Of a DNA stretch of 64,000 nt, positions 33,691 to 43,142 are shown one piece after another (within the stretch, counting starts at the first letter, position 1; each line of letters starts with the position of its first letter). The notes under the pieces were generated by a model. That model did no database searches and was not told where the DNA came from. It saw only the letters and a list, made by a program, of their open reading frames with translations. Both the position numbers and the translations under genes were made by a program. Source of the DNA: JAENVU01 sp038250905 (GTDB taxonomy: Bacteria; Actinomycetota; Acidimicrobiia; IMCC26256; JAENVU01); assembly GCA_038250905.1 (NCBI GenBank), contig JBBSBV010000001.1:173846-237845 (forward strand), given 5' to 3'.

Positions 33691-36134
33691 ACGTCAACCC
33701 TGACTGCGAGTCGAAGCGCAAGCCAGGGAGTCGGCGCATCGCGGCCTTGCACCAAGGCATCGAACGTCGCGAAGGCGTAGTCGTTCCCGGCCTGCATCAG
33801 TGCGCCCCATTCCTCGGTGGTGAGCGGACGATTTCCGGCGACATCGGAACCCTCGATGAGGTTTGCCCACAACTGGGTAGCCACATCGGGCCGCACCGCG
33901 CCTCGGTCAGGCCGAAACACAACCAGGCAGTTGCGACCATCAAGACCGTCGTGGGCGCGCGCCTCCCAGAGGCTCCACCAGCCGGGGACCGGTCCGGTGA
34001 CGCACGGCGCTGGCTCCCCCGCGACGTGTTCCGGCAGCATGTTGAGCAGTGTCATCGGATCTGTCGGTACTCGGTGTCCGAGCGCGCCGTAGGCGTCGAC
34101 CATCCGCGCGAGGAGATCCGGGAGTTCTTCCGGTGGGGCAGGCGCCGGTCGATCGAGGACCGCGGCTGACAGCAGATCGCGCATCTCTGATCCCGCGAGG
34201 ACGTCGTCGCGAACGCGTGCGGCAAACCCGGTCGCATCTTGATCAAGGTGATCAGGCTCGGAGATCGCTTGGGCATAGAGCTCTTCGATGCCGAGGCTCG
34301 CGCTCTGGAGGACCTCTTCACGCTTGTCGATCCCGACCTCGGCCAGAATGCGTTCGAGCTTCTCACCGAGCACCTCGAGAACGCGTCGGTCAACCGAGTT
34401 CTCGAGGACCAGGTTGAACGCGCGTACGGGGAATCGTTGCTTGACTCGGTGGACGCGACCAAGCCGTTGTGTGACCGCGCTCGGAGCCCATGGCAGGTCG
34501 TAGTTCAACACCAGGTGAGCAAACTGGAGATTGATGCCCTCGCCGCCAGCGTCCGTCGACACGAGGACCTGAGCTGATGCCGCGAATGCATCTTGAGCCA
34601 TGGCGCGCTCGTCGATCCCCATCGATCCGTTGAGCGCGACCGCGGGCACGCCGGCGCGGCCGAGCACGCCAAGCAGCATGTCTTGCGTCGCGACGAACTC
34701 CGTGAAGACGAGGAGCTTGACCGACGGATCGCCCTCTTCGCGTTGCAACCGACGAAGCAAGTCCAGCAGGTAGACCGCCTTGGCGTCGGCTCCCGATGCT
34801 TCGGTTCTGCGAGCCAAATCCAGCAGCAGTTCGACTTCGGACCGCTCGTTGCCCCAAGCCTCACCCTGTGCGTCTTCAAGCGCGGTGTACTGCTCTTCCC
34901 CGGTCAGGTCCGTCCAGTTCTCGCTGCGTTCGGAGAAGAATCGCAACTGAGCTCCAGTCTCGACCACCGCGCTGAGTCGTCTCTCGAGAGCAGTACGGAT
35001 GGCGGTGGTGCTGGATGAAACGAGTCGCTGCATCAACAACACGAGGAATCCGATCGCCGGACGGCGCTCTCGTTTGGCGCTGTCCCAACCGTGGCGCACG
35101 TATTCGGTCACTGCTTCGTACAGCGCCTGTTCAAGCCGTCGGTCTCCATACGGCACAACTTCGAGCGAAGTTGTGAGCGGAGGGAAGAGCGGCTTGCCGT
35201 CGTTGTCAATCGCCGAGACCTTCTCATTGCGGACGATCAGTTCCTGCACGGCAGCGCGGTTCAGCGCCCGACCTGCCGCAAACGCCGGGTCGAGCAGGGT
35301 CAGGAAACGTCGGAACGCGTCAGACTTTCCTGAATGCGGCGTGCCGCTCAACAGGAGCAGGTGCGGCGTGCTGTCCGCGAGATCGCGCGCGAGCCGGTGT
35401 CGGGCAACCTCATCCGTTGCCCCTGCGACACGATGGGCCTCGTCGAAGATGACCAAATCCCACCCGGCCTCGATCACAGCGCGGAACCGACGATCGTTGT
35501 ATTCGTCAAGTCGGTCTTCGCTCCAGCCGGCACGGCGTCGAACCGGCTTGACCGAGTCCATGGTCCAGATCACTTGAGCGAACGCAATCCATGGGTCAAC
35601 CCCGGCGTCGACGGGCAGTCCCTCCGGGCCGACGCGCACGAGCTCCTCGCCGAACTTGTCGCGCGCCTCGGCGACCCATTGGAGCTGAACACCCTTCGGG
35701 GCGACAACGAGTACGCGAAACCCTCGCGGCCCCGCGTGGCGCGCTTTCAGCTCTGCCATCACCATCAAGGCTTCAGGCGTCTTGCCCATCCCGACCTCGT
35801 CGCACAACGCGAGACGCACCGGGTCGCGGCCGAGCGCTCGGTCGAGCACGGCAAGCTGATGCGGTAAGGGCTCGAACAGTCGCTCGCGCAGCCCGGCGTG
35901 CTGTCCGTTCGCGAGGAGCTGGATCGCTCGGCCCGCCGCCGCGCGCCATGCAAGCTCATTGGCCACCCATTGCCGAGAGCTCAACGGCGCGAGACGGTCT
36001 GCGAGGACGCGTTCGACGGTGCCGGCGCCGGGCACGAGTACTTCAGCGACCGACGTTCCCCAAAGGTCTCGAACTTCGAGCACGCGGACGGCGCAGGACC
36101 GTTCCGTCCACCAGCGCCATTCGTTCGGGATCAT
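33687..36134 (-). CDS. brxHII: BREX-3 SNF2-like DEAH helicase BrxHII
   Basis: An 815-residue superfamily 2 ATPase. The frame opens further upstream to 36428 inside the methylase gene, but ATG at 36134 (behind AGGTG, 26 bases after the methylase stop) gives a natural start MIPNEWRWWTERS. N-terminal ATPase motifs: DEVGMGKT (Walker A, about residue 113), VIFDEAHRV (DEAH) and LLLSGTPHSGK. C-terminal helicase motifs: LLVFTEFVATQDML, STDAGGEGINLQFA and QRLGRVHRVKQ. It is the BREX type 3 helicase by position. Confidence 0.9.
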   Translation of the reverse strand: MIPNEWRWWTERSCAVRVLEVRDLWGTSVAEVLVPGAGTVERVLADRLAPLSSRQWVANELAWRAAAGRAIQLLANGQHAGLRERLFEPLPHQLAVLDRALGRDPVRLALCDEVGMGKTPEALMVMAELKARHAGPRGFRVLVVAPKGVQLQWVAEARDKFGEELVRVGPEGLPVDAGVDPWIAFAQVIWTMDSVKPVRRRAGWSEDRLDEYNDRRFRAVIEAGWDLVIFDEAHRVAGATDEVARHRLARDLADSTPHLLLLSGTPHSGKSDAFRRFLTLLDPAFAAGRALNRAAVQELIVRNEKVSAIDNDGKPLFPPLTTSLEVVPYGDRRLEQALYEAVTEYVRHGWDSAKRERRPAIGFLVLLMQRLVSSSTTAIRTALERRLSAVVETGAQLRFFSERSENWTDLTGEEQYTALEDAQGEAWGNERSEVELLLDLARRTEASGADAKAVYLLDLLRRLQREEGDPSVKLLVFTEFVATQDMLLGVLGRAGVPAVALNGSMGIDERAMAQDAFAASAQVLVSTDAGGEGINLQFAHLVLNYDLPWAPSAVTQRLGRVHRVKQRFPVRAFNLVLENSVDRRVLEVLGEKLERILAEVGIDKREEVLQSASLGIEELYAQAISEPDHLDQDATGFAARVRDDVLAGSEMRDLLSAAVLDRPAPAPPEELPDLLARMVDAYGALGHRVPTDPMTLLNMLPEHVAGEPAPCVTGPVPGWWSLWEARAHDGLDGRNCLVVFRPDRGAVRPDVATQLWANLIEGSDVAGNRPLTTEEWGALMQAGNDYAFATFDALVQGRDAPTPWLALRLAVRVDV

Positions 36135-36160
36135 TGATCGTTCACCTGACGACTCGGTAG

Positions 36161-38728
36161 CTATCGACTTTGGTTCTCGGCGACCTTGAAGTACTGCAAG
36201 AGGCCTGGCTCTTCGGTCCATAGATCCTCGGGAAGCCGACGACCGACGGACACAATCATCGCGTAGTCCCGCTCGCCGTAGGCCGTCTTGAAACCGGCAT
36301 GAAGTGCCTCGGTCCGAAAGCGCGCGAGCTTGCCCTTCGTGATCGCGTAGCGGGCGAACTCCTTCAGAAGCACGCGAGCGCGCACCGCATCGAGGTCCGC
36401 AGCCTTCTTGGGATCCGGCACGTACCAACGCGCTTTGTCGTCCTGCAAGAAGTTCTCCTCCAGGAGCTCGCGCAGATCGGGGAGGTCCTCCCAGTCAGGC
36501 AAGCCGTTCTGGAGTTCCGTAAGGAACGAGGGTTGGAGTTCCGCGAACGTTCGGGGCTTGCGCTTGAGCTGCTGGCGCAACCACTGCAGTGCCGACGCTT
36601 CGCCGGTGATGAACAACTCGGCTTGAAGTAGCTCCTTGACCGTCATCCGGGCGCGCTCGTAGCTCTCGACCTGCGAGGGTAGGTAGTACATCGAGTCACG
36701 TACCGGGAAGCGCTGCTCGACCCCGTCGTTGAACTCGAGCGTCGTCAGCGGCGGGATCAGGTTCCGGCTGACGAACCACGCCATCGTCCGGTCATAGATC
36801 CGGTCAGCCAACCGCTCCCGGACGACGCCCACCTCGCCAATCCGGCCGTCGTAGAGCGGCAGCTTCCCAAGGTGTTCGCTAACGAACGCCCACATCGCAT
36901 CCTCAGATCCCTCCTCGATGCCAGCCTTCACCATGACCTTCACGTCCGGCTTGTAAGCCGAGATGATCAAGTCGCGCTTCACGGCGTTCCCAGCGACGAC
37001 CTGACGGAAGGAGTACTGCTCCTTGTCGATCACGCGGGTGTCCGCAACGACGAACCCGGCGAACGACAGTGCGCTCTGGATCGACAGCCACACCTCATTG
37101 CTCGAGTTGGAAAACTCGACGGTCATCCACCGACCAGGCTTCAAGACCCGGAAGAACTCAACAAAGCACGCACCGATCAGTTGTGTGTAGTCCGGCAGGA
37201 GTTTCGGCCGCGCCTTGTTGTGATCGACGATGGCCTCTTCCGGCGTAGATGTGAACACCCCGTGCCAGGCTTCGGTGAGGTACGCCAGATCCGAGTAGTA
37301 GATGTTCTCGCCGAAGGGCGGGTCGACAAAGACGTAGTCCACGGAGTCGTCGGGAAGGTCCACGGCGCTTGATGAACCTGTGGAGATCGCGACAGTGTCC
37401 GCACGCGCTGGGCTCGTCTCCCACACGCGCGCGAGCTGCTTCCGCTTCCCGGTCGCCGGTCGAGTGCCGACGAGTGTGTACCAAGGGCTCGACTCAGCAT
37501 GCAACGAACCGACGTAGTAGACGCCGCTCAAGAACTGGTTGACGTGCGAGAAGTGGGTGGGGACGAATCTGTTCATCAGAGACGACCCCCAGACCAGCTG
37601 CTCGGCCCAGAACAAAAGCGCCATACGGAGTGTGGGGTCGCGTTCCGATTCACACGAATCCCACAGAACAGCCAGCGAGGCGAGAGCACGGTCCGACCAG
37701 AAATGGTGGACCCGGCTAAAGCCTTTCTCGCGGAAACCCCAGGCATCAACGCGGTGGAGCGGCGGAAGCTCCGTTGACGGGAACGAGGGGACAGTCAGAC
37801 GTGCAACCCTCTGGAGTACCGCCAAGTCAAGTTCATCGAGAGACTTCGAGAACTTCGTACCTCCGACGCGGTAGTGCAGCTGGATCGGACGGAACTCGAG
37901 CCGCTCGATCTGGTCGCCCGCGAGCGTCCGCGTGACGGGCCTTCTCGGCTCAAGTTGCTTCTTGTTGAGCTCGCGGCTGCAGGTGGGGCAGCGGAAGTTC
38001 GCACGCGGTCGGTTCGTCGACGTGTCGAACGCGGCGTCGTAGAAGACGATCTCGCCGCCGCACGCGGGGCAGGTGAAGACCTCCGACCAGACGGTGTAGT
38101 CGATACGAGCCGTCTTGCCATCGGTGTGGGTGGTCTCGTACATCCAGCCCCACCCCGCCGCAAACTCCTCGAGAATCTCGGCAGATCGCCTTTCGAACGC
38201 TGGTGCGTCGACGGGCAGGTTGAGTCCCGCCGCGATCAGAGTCGCCGACGGCGAGAGGTCCTGCAGCACCGCGCGGCGATAGCCCCACTTCACGTCGCCA
38301 AGCTCGGCTTCGATCTCTTGGCGAGTTTGCAGATCTGGCGCACCACATGCCTGGGCCGCCAGGCCGGTCATCCCGGTGCCGCAGAAACCGTCGAGGACGA
38401 CGTCACCAGGTCGCGTGTAGTGCAGAAGAAAGCGCATGATCGCGGGGTGCGGCACCTTCGTGGGATACGAGTGCGCCTTGTAGAAAAGGTTGCCCTTGCC
38501 GACGCTGATGTCGGTCGCGAACGGCCCGGGGTCAACGTATTCGGCGTCGTCGTACCCGGGAGGCTTCGTCCGTTCCAGCCACTCCGTCAGGTACGGATTC
38601 GGACACGCGGTGTACTGAGGTGGCAGCGACATCGCAAGGATTGCATCGTCCGAACCGTTCGGAAAGCCGTGCTCCGACCGAAGCTCGGGCAGCCGTCGAG
38701 CGAGGTCGTCGGGATCCTCGGTGTTCAC
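36161..38728 (-). CDS. pglXI: BREX-3 DNA methyltransferase PglXI
   Basis: An 855-residue SAM-dependent DNA methylase. The SAM-binding motif is VVLDGFCGTGMTG at residues about 111-123, preceded by HSYPTKVPHPAIMRFLL. The catalytic motif is VDPPFGENIYYSDLAYL at about residue 470. Between them lies a four-Cys zinc-finger-like insert (CPACGGE and CPTCSREL). In BREX the methylase marks host DNA at a non-palindromic site so that unmodified phage is blocked. GTG start overlaps the brxC stop (GTGA). The last 300 residues, without motifs, probably recognise DNA. Confidence 0.91.
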   Translation of the reverse strand: MNTEDPDDLARRLPELRSEHGFPNGSDDAILAMSLPPQYTACPNPYLTEWLERTKPPGYDDAEYVDPGPFATDISVGKGNLFYKAHSYPTKVPHPAIMRFLLHYTRPGDVVLDGFCGTGMTGLAAQACGAPDLQTRQEIEAELGDVKWGYRRAVLQDLSPSATLIAAGLNLPVDAPAFERRSAEILEEFAAGWGWMYETTHTDGKTARIDYTVWSEVFTCPACGGEIVFYDAAFDTSTNRPRANFRCPTCSRELNKKQLEPRRPVTRTLAGDQIERLEFRPIQLHYRVGGTKFSKSLDELDLAVLQRVARLTVPSFPSTELPPLHRVDAWGFREKGFSRVHHFWSDRALASLAVLWDSCESERDPTLRMALLFWAEQLVWGSSLMNRFVPTHFSHVNQFLSGVYYVGSLHAESSPWYTLVGTRPATGKRKQLARVWETSPARADTVAISTGSSSAVDLPDDSVDYVFVDPPFGENIYYSDLAYLTEAWHGVFTSTPEEAIVDHNKARPKLLPDYTQLIGACFVEFFRVLKPGRWMTVEFSNSSNEVWLSIQSALSFAGFVVADTRVIDKEQYSFRQVVAGNAVKRDLIISAYKPDVKVMVKAGIEEGSEDAMWAFVSEHLGKLPLYDGRIGEVGVVRERLADRIYDRTMAWFVSRNLIPPLTTLEFNDGVEQRFPVRDSMYYLPSQVESYERARMTVKELLQAELFITGEASALQWLRQQLKRKPRTFAELQPSFLTELQNGLPDWEDLPDLRELLEENFLQDDKARWYVPDPKKAADLDAVRARVLLKEFARYAITKGKLARFRTEALHAGFKTAYGERDYAMIVSVGRRLPEDLWTEEPGLLQYFKVAENQSR

Positions 38729-41700
38729 GCGGTTTGCTCCTCGGGCTGGTCAGGGACAACGCGCACCTTGTCCTCGGCGGCGCTACCGCGCAGTTCGTCA
38801 AGAAACCCAGCGAGCCGTTCGCGGAGCTCCGCGGGCGTGGCCGGAGCATGGTCATGAAAGAGCCGTGCCCAGAGCTGAGCACTTTCGACATGGCGAACCT
38901 CGAAACCGCCGAGTACCTCGTTCACCGCTTTCACGAAATCGTCGGTCACGGGCGTCGGTAGCTCATCCGATCCAAGCAATAGGTCGATGAGCTCGCGGCG
39001 CTCGGGAGTCAGGAGCTCGACGCTCTTGCTGAGTTCCGGAGTCCGCAGGCTCTCGATGAGCACCTGCCGCCAGCTGCTTAGGAGGTCGTCCAGCTTGAGA
39101 CTGATGTCGTCGAGGCGGGCCGCAGCCGACGGTCCCGAAACGGTTCTCGGCCGGTAGGTGATATCCGGTAGCAGCACACTTCGACGCAAGTCCTTCACGT
39201 CGTAGAACATGCACACCGGGAGGTCGACAAGCCCGGTGCGCAGCGCAGCGAACGCCCCGCTGGGCAACAGTGAGACCGCTATCAACTTCGCAAGCGCAGA
39301 GTAGGTATCGCCTGCGAGGATCGCCTGCTTCTTCGCGTCGCTAGCGCCGTCGAGCGTATCGTGCCGGATTGCGAGCTCGGCAGCGTCGGCGAACTTCTCC
39401 CGCAGCCGATCAGCTTCAGTTCGCAGCTCGGTGACTCGGGTGACGTCGGAAGCAGCATTCGTGCGGAACAAGTCGAGCATGCGGTTTCGCAGATCGAGCG
39501 CATCCACAGTGAGTTCGACATCGGACCCGAAGACCTCGGCTGCCTCGCGGAGATAGTTCGCGGCGTCGCTGAGTTTCGCCTGCGCTGCGCTCGCGGCTTC
39601 GACTGCGTTGAGCTCCTGTGTGCCGCCCTTCGCGGCGTCGATCACCGCAGGGTCGACAGCGAGATTGTTGAGCTTGCCGACCGTGTTCCGAGCCTTGACA
39701 TCCTCAAGAAGTTTCTGCAGCGCGCCGAGACGCAGATCGCGCTCCTCGGGAGTCTCGAGGACGGGCGCACCCCAGAGCTGGAGTCCGTCACGCACGTGTT
39801 CGCGCGCCGTCGTGACGCGGTTCAGCATCGTGGCAGCACTGCTGATAATCGCGGTGACGGCCGCTTCGTCGGCGCCCGCGTCCTTGATCGCGCCTGGCGC
39901 GACGCCAACGATGCCCGCGACTTCTCGGAGCGTGACGAGCGGAATCGCCTTCGGAGGAGCGAGATGCGTGAACGCTTCAAGATCCGTGAGCGACATACGG
40001 GTCAGCCGATCGAGCCCGAGCGCATCGACCGTGCCGTCGGGGTAGCCGATCTCGAGGCGCCCGAGCTGAGTCAGAAGCGCTGCGACGACGACGGCCCATC
40101 CTGGTTCGAGGTTCCAGGTCCCCCAGGTGACGACGCCGGGATCGCGCTCCGCGAGGAGGTCGGATCGGTTGAGCACCTTGCCGCCAGCTTTCGCAAGCGC
40201 ATCCGTGATGAACTTGGCGAACTCGCCGTCGGCAGTGAACTCATTGAGCTTGAGGAGCCCAAGCGACTCAAGAATCAGGTTGCTCGCCCGGCTCCCGCGA
40301 GTCGTGGCGATCTGACTCAGAGCCTGCTGTACAGAATCACCGAGGGTCTGCCGCGTCACGTGGACTCCGAAGGTCGGATATCCGGGGTAGCGCGACGCGA
40401 AGTGCGCGTCGAGCACGGCCGCAGCGATCGTCTCAATCTGATCTCGCAGGGTGCCTCGGGGGCCTTTCGCCGCGGCAAGCCACATCCCGAGCGGTTTCGC
40501 ATCTCCTCGGTACGTCACCGTGATCGCAGTTGCCATGTTGGCTTTCAGCCACGAGACCATGTTGCGCAGCGCTACTGCGACCTTGTCCTCGTAGACGGTG
40601 CGGTGGGCCGACGTGGACTCCTGGGCAAGGGCGCTCGCGCCGGCATACTGACGAAGCGCCTTCGTGAACACTTCGTCGGACGCATCCAGCCGAAAGAACA
40701 CCTCATCGGGCTTCTCTTCGTCTGCAAACTTCGGCTGGTCGTAGGGCTGGAGAAAGTAGGCGTAGAAATCGCGAGGCGGTTGCGCGGTCGACCGTTCGTT
40801 CGGAGCCCCCATGAAGAGGTAACCGAGCCGGGTCACATTCTTCGACTCCCACGGGAGGTCGTACTCCCAGATGCGGTAGCCCGATACGTACGGCGTGTCG
40901 CGTCGTTCCAATACAACTTCCAGCGCCCGGAAGTACGCATCGTCGAGACGCTCCTGGTCCAGCGACGCGGCGCGGTCCTCGACCTTCTGGTCGTAGTCGA
41001 TGTCCTTACGCAGGTCGAGGTAGACCTGCCCGTTGTCGGGGTTCCGAGTGATGAACTGGCCCGACACCGCGCGAATGATCTCGTCGATCACGGTCTCGAC
41101 CACCTGTGCGAGGAAGGCCGCGTCGCGTTCCGGTAGCCCATCCGGGAGCAGGCAGAGGTCGTCACATAACTCTCGCGTCGTCGCGCCGATCGGTGTGTCG
41201 ATGTCGTCGGTGGTCAGGCGGTGCACAGCGAGACCATCCACAATTCGTACCGCGGTAGGTATGTAGGCATGTGTCGCGAGCGCCTTCTCAACTCGCGAGC
41301 GCAACACATCGGCCTTATCGAGCACCTCGCGAACTTCGGGCACTGAACGTACCGATGGGTCGTCGCTCATCCGAGCCCGATATCGGTCGTAGCAAACCAG
41401 CCCGGGAGCATCGGCCGGAACTTCCTGATCGAGGATCGCGCTCATCTCGATCGAGAGCGTCTTGAGGACTTCGCGTTTCTCGACTGCCGCGATCCGTTCG
41501 AACGTCTTGAGGAAGGCTGGGTGCACCGGAAACAGCGCGACGAACTCGTCGAGATTCTCAGCCATTCCCTCGTACATGGGAGTGAACGGCTGGAGGTGCT
41601 CGCGAATCCTTTCGCGTTGCGGCGCGCTCTTGTGGAGAAGGCGTTCCTGCACGACGAACGCGACGTCCTCGCGGGCGATGCGGACTTGGCTGAATCGGTC

Positions 41701-42414
41701 CTTGACCCGTGACATATCACTGGCGACATTCGCGAAGCGCGGGTTGTCGAAGAGCGTCTCCTGCACGCCGGCCATGAAGCGGAAGCGGATCGTGGAACAA
41801 ACTTCGCCGACCTCACGCAGGAACTGGAGGTCATGGATGAGCTCCGCGTCACGCCGACCGCGGAGGTAGTCGAGGAGTTCGTCGAGCGCGAACAGCAGAC
41901 CTTGACCGGGATAGGCCGCTTCGAACACACCCATCATCTCGGTGAGTCCGTCCTTGTTGTTCGAGACCTTCGCGGCGTCTGGGAACGTGTAGCTCACGCC
42001 AATTCGCTCGAGACCCTTGGTCAACTCAGAGCAGACGATGTCTCGCAAGGGCATCGTGGTCGCGCCGATCTCTGCACGGATCACCTTGAACCGCCCGGCG
42101 ACGAGCGTCGCCTTCTCGGCGACGGTGGTGTCGGTCAACAGAGGGACGAGCGCGGCATCCTCCGCGATCGCGGCGATCACGCTCATGAGGTGGGTCTTGC
42201 CGGTTCCATAGCCGGCGACGACGAGCAAGCCGCGGGTATCGGCCGGCATGTCGAACTGGAGGTTCGGAAAGATCACGTCGCGGAGCTGGTCACCCATGCG
42301 ATCCGAGATCACAAATGTGCGCACGTCTTCTTCCGCTTGTTCGTGCGCGTCGGCGCTGCGCAGGATCTTCACGGATTGAATCGGATCGAAGGCGATCAGT
42401 TCGCCGTACTTCAT
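38725..42414 (-). CDS. brxC: BREX large ATPase BrxC
   Basis: A 1229-residue AAA+-type ATPase, the largest protein of the BREX operon. Walker A is VVAGYGTGKTHLMSV (about residue 70), and GLLFALDELLDYLRG (about 175) is the Walker B region. The long C-terminal two thirds are mostly helical, with heptad-like stretches, and carry no enzymatic motif. BrxC is essential to BREX defence, probably as a DNA-engaged ATPase scaffold. ATG overlaps the brxF stop (ATGA at 42411-42414). Confidence 0.92.
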   Translation of the reverse strand: MKYGELIAFDPIQSVKILRSADAHEQAEEDVRTFVISDRMGDQLRDVIFPNLQFDMPADTRGLLVVAGYGTGKTHLMSVIAAIAEDAALVPLLTDTTVAEKATLVAGRFKVIRAEIGATTMPLRDIVCSELTKGLERIGVSYTFPDAAKVSNNKDGLTEMMGVFEAAYPGQGLLFALDELLDYLRGRRDAELIHDLQFLREVGEVCSTIRFRFMAGVQETLFDNPRFANVASDMSRVKDRFSQVRIAREDVAFVVQERLLHKSAPQRERIREHLQPFTPMYEGMAENLDEFVALFPVHPAFLKTFERIAAVEKREVLKTLSIEMSAILDQEVPADAPGLVCYDRYRARMSDDPSVRSVPEVREVLDKADVLRSRVEKALATHAYIPTAVRIVDGLAVHRLTTDDIDTPIGATTRELCDDLCLLPDGLPERDAAFLAQVVETVIDEIIRAVSGQFITRNPDNGQVYLDLRKDIDYDQKVEDRAASLDQERLDDAYFRALEVVLERRDTPYVSGYRIWEYDLPWESKNVTRLGYLFMGAPNERSTAQPPRDFYAYFLQPYDQPKFADEEKPDEVFFRLDASDEVFTKALRQYAGASALAQESTSAHRTVYEDKVAVALRNMVSWLKANMATAITVTYRGDAKPLGMWLAAAKGPRGTLRDQIETIAAAVLDAHFASRYPGYPTFGVHVTRQTLGDSVQQALSQIATTRGSRASNLILESLGLLKLNEFTADGEFAKFITDALAKAGGKVLNRSDLLAERDPGVVTWGTWNLEPGWAVVVAALLTQLGRLEIGYPDGTVDALGLDRLTRMSLTDLEAFTHLAPPKAIPLVTLREVAGIVGVAPGAIKDAGADEAAVTAIISSAATMLNRVTTAREHVRDGLQLWGAPVLETPEERDLRLGALQKLLEDVKARNTVGKLNNLAVDPAVIDAAKGGTQELNAVEAASAAQAKLSDAANYLREAAEVFGSDVELTVDALDLRNRMLDLFRTNAASDVTRVTELRTEADRLREKFADAAELAIRHDTLDGASDAKKQAILAGDTYSALAKLIAVSLLPSGAFAALRTGLVDLPVCMFYDVKDLRRSVLLPDITYRPRTVSGPSAAARLDDISLKLDDLLSSWRQVLIESLRTPELSKSVELLTPERRELIDLLLGSDELPTPVTDDFVKAVNEVLGGFEVRHVESAQLWARLFHDHAPATPAELRERLAGFLDELRGSAAEDKVRVVPDQPEEQTA

Positions 42415-42905
42415 GCGGGGATCCTTTCGAGCTCGTACGGGACCTCGTCGGGGAAGGCCACCTTGATCGGGGTGAGCACCAGAACGTCGGTGAGCGGTAC
42501 GTCATAGTGATCGGGCCGGCCGAGTTCGCTATAGATCGCCCTACGGTCGGCGATCCGGCCTGGCCACACCGCTATCACCGGCCCGTCGGCGCTGAGCCGA
42601 CGCAAGAGCGCGAGTGGATCAAGGTGCAGAGCCGGGGAGAACAGGACCTCGAGGTCGGCGAGCAGCGGTCGACCGCGCAAAATGTCGCGGACGTGGTCCC
42701 CGTCCGGCGGTGTGGCGTCGTTGGTGAGCAGTTGGCCCGCCGGTTCTGCAGGTACTTCAAGCGCGGCACTGAGCTTGGCGACCAGGCCCTCAGTCTCGGG
42801 GTCCTGGCGCACGAGCGCGACGCGTCCTCGGCCGTCGCGCAGTTCAGCCAGAAGCTGCTTTCCGGCGCTCGGCCAACCCTCGTTCGCGGTCACAAAGTCC
42901 CCCAC
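42411..42905 (-). CDS. brxF: BREX-3 P-loop protein BrxF
   Basis: A 164-residue protein, first gene of the BREX operon. GTG at 42905; a second GTG twelve bases on is also possible. It has a Walker A-like GWPSAGKQLLAEL near the N-terminus and alternating strand-helix pattern, but no clear Walker B. The C-terminal segment DVLVLTPIKVAFPDEVPYELERI is typical of the family. BrxF marks BREX type 3; its function is unknown. Upstream is a 237-base divergent region with a short hairpin (ACCGGAG/CTCCGGT, 42981-43002). Confidence 0.85.
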   Translation of the reverse strand: MGDFVTANEGWPSAGKQLLAELRDGRGRVALVRQDPETEGLVAKLSAALEVPAEPAGQLLTNDATPPDGDHVRDILRGRPLLADLEVLFSPALHLDPLALLRRLSADGPVIAVWPGRIADRRAIYSELGRPDHYDVPLTDVLVLTPIKVAFPDEVPYELERIPA

Positions 42906-43142
42906 CCAGTATTGCCAAGCACGATCAAAGCTGTCTCGCAGAACCTAGCGACTCAAGGCTCACACGTGGGTCGGACAACAACCGGAGAGCCGCAGCTCCG
43001 GTCAGATCGCTCGCACCGGACGCGAAAAGGCCGGTCGACATGGCCAAGGGGACGCGGGGAACACAGAATCCGTTCTCGTCCCACATCGACAGGGTCGGCT
43101 CCGAGGACTCAAGCGGAGTGTCAAATCGCCCGATTCAGATTC

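Noticed and set aside
39361..41136. 591-codon plus-strand frame inside brxC
   Set aside because: Shadow of brxC with His/Arg/Glu-rich composition and no start signal or domain.
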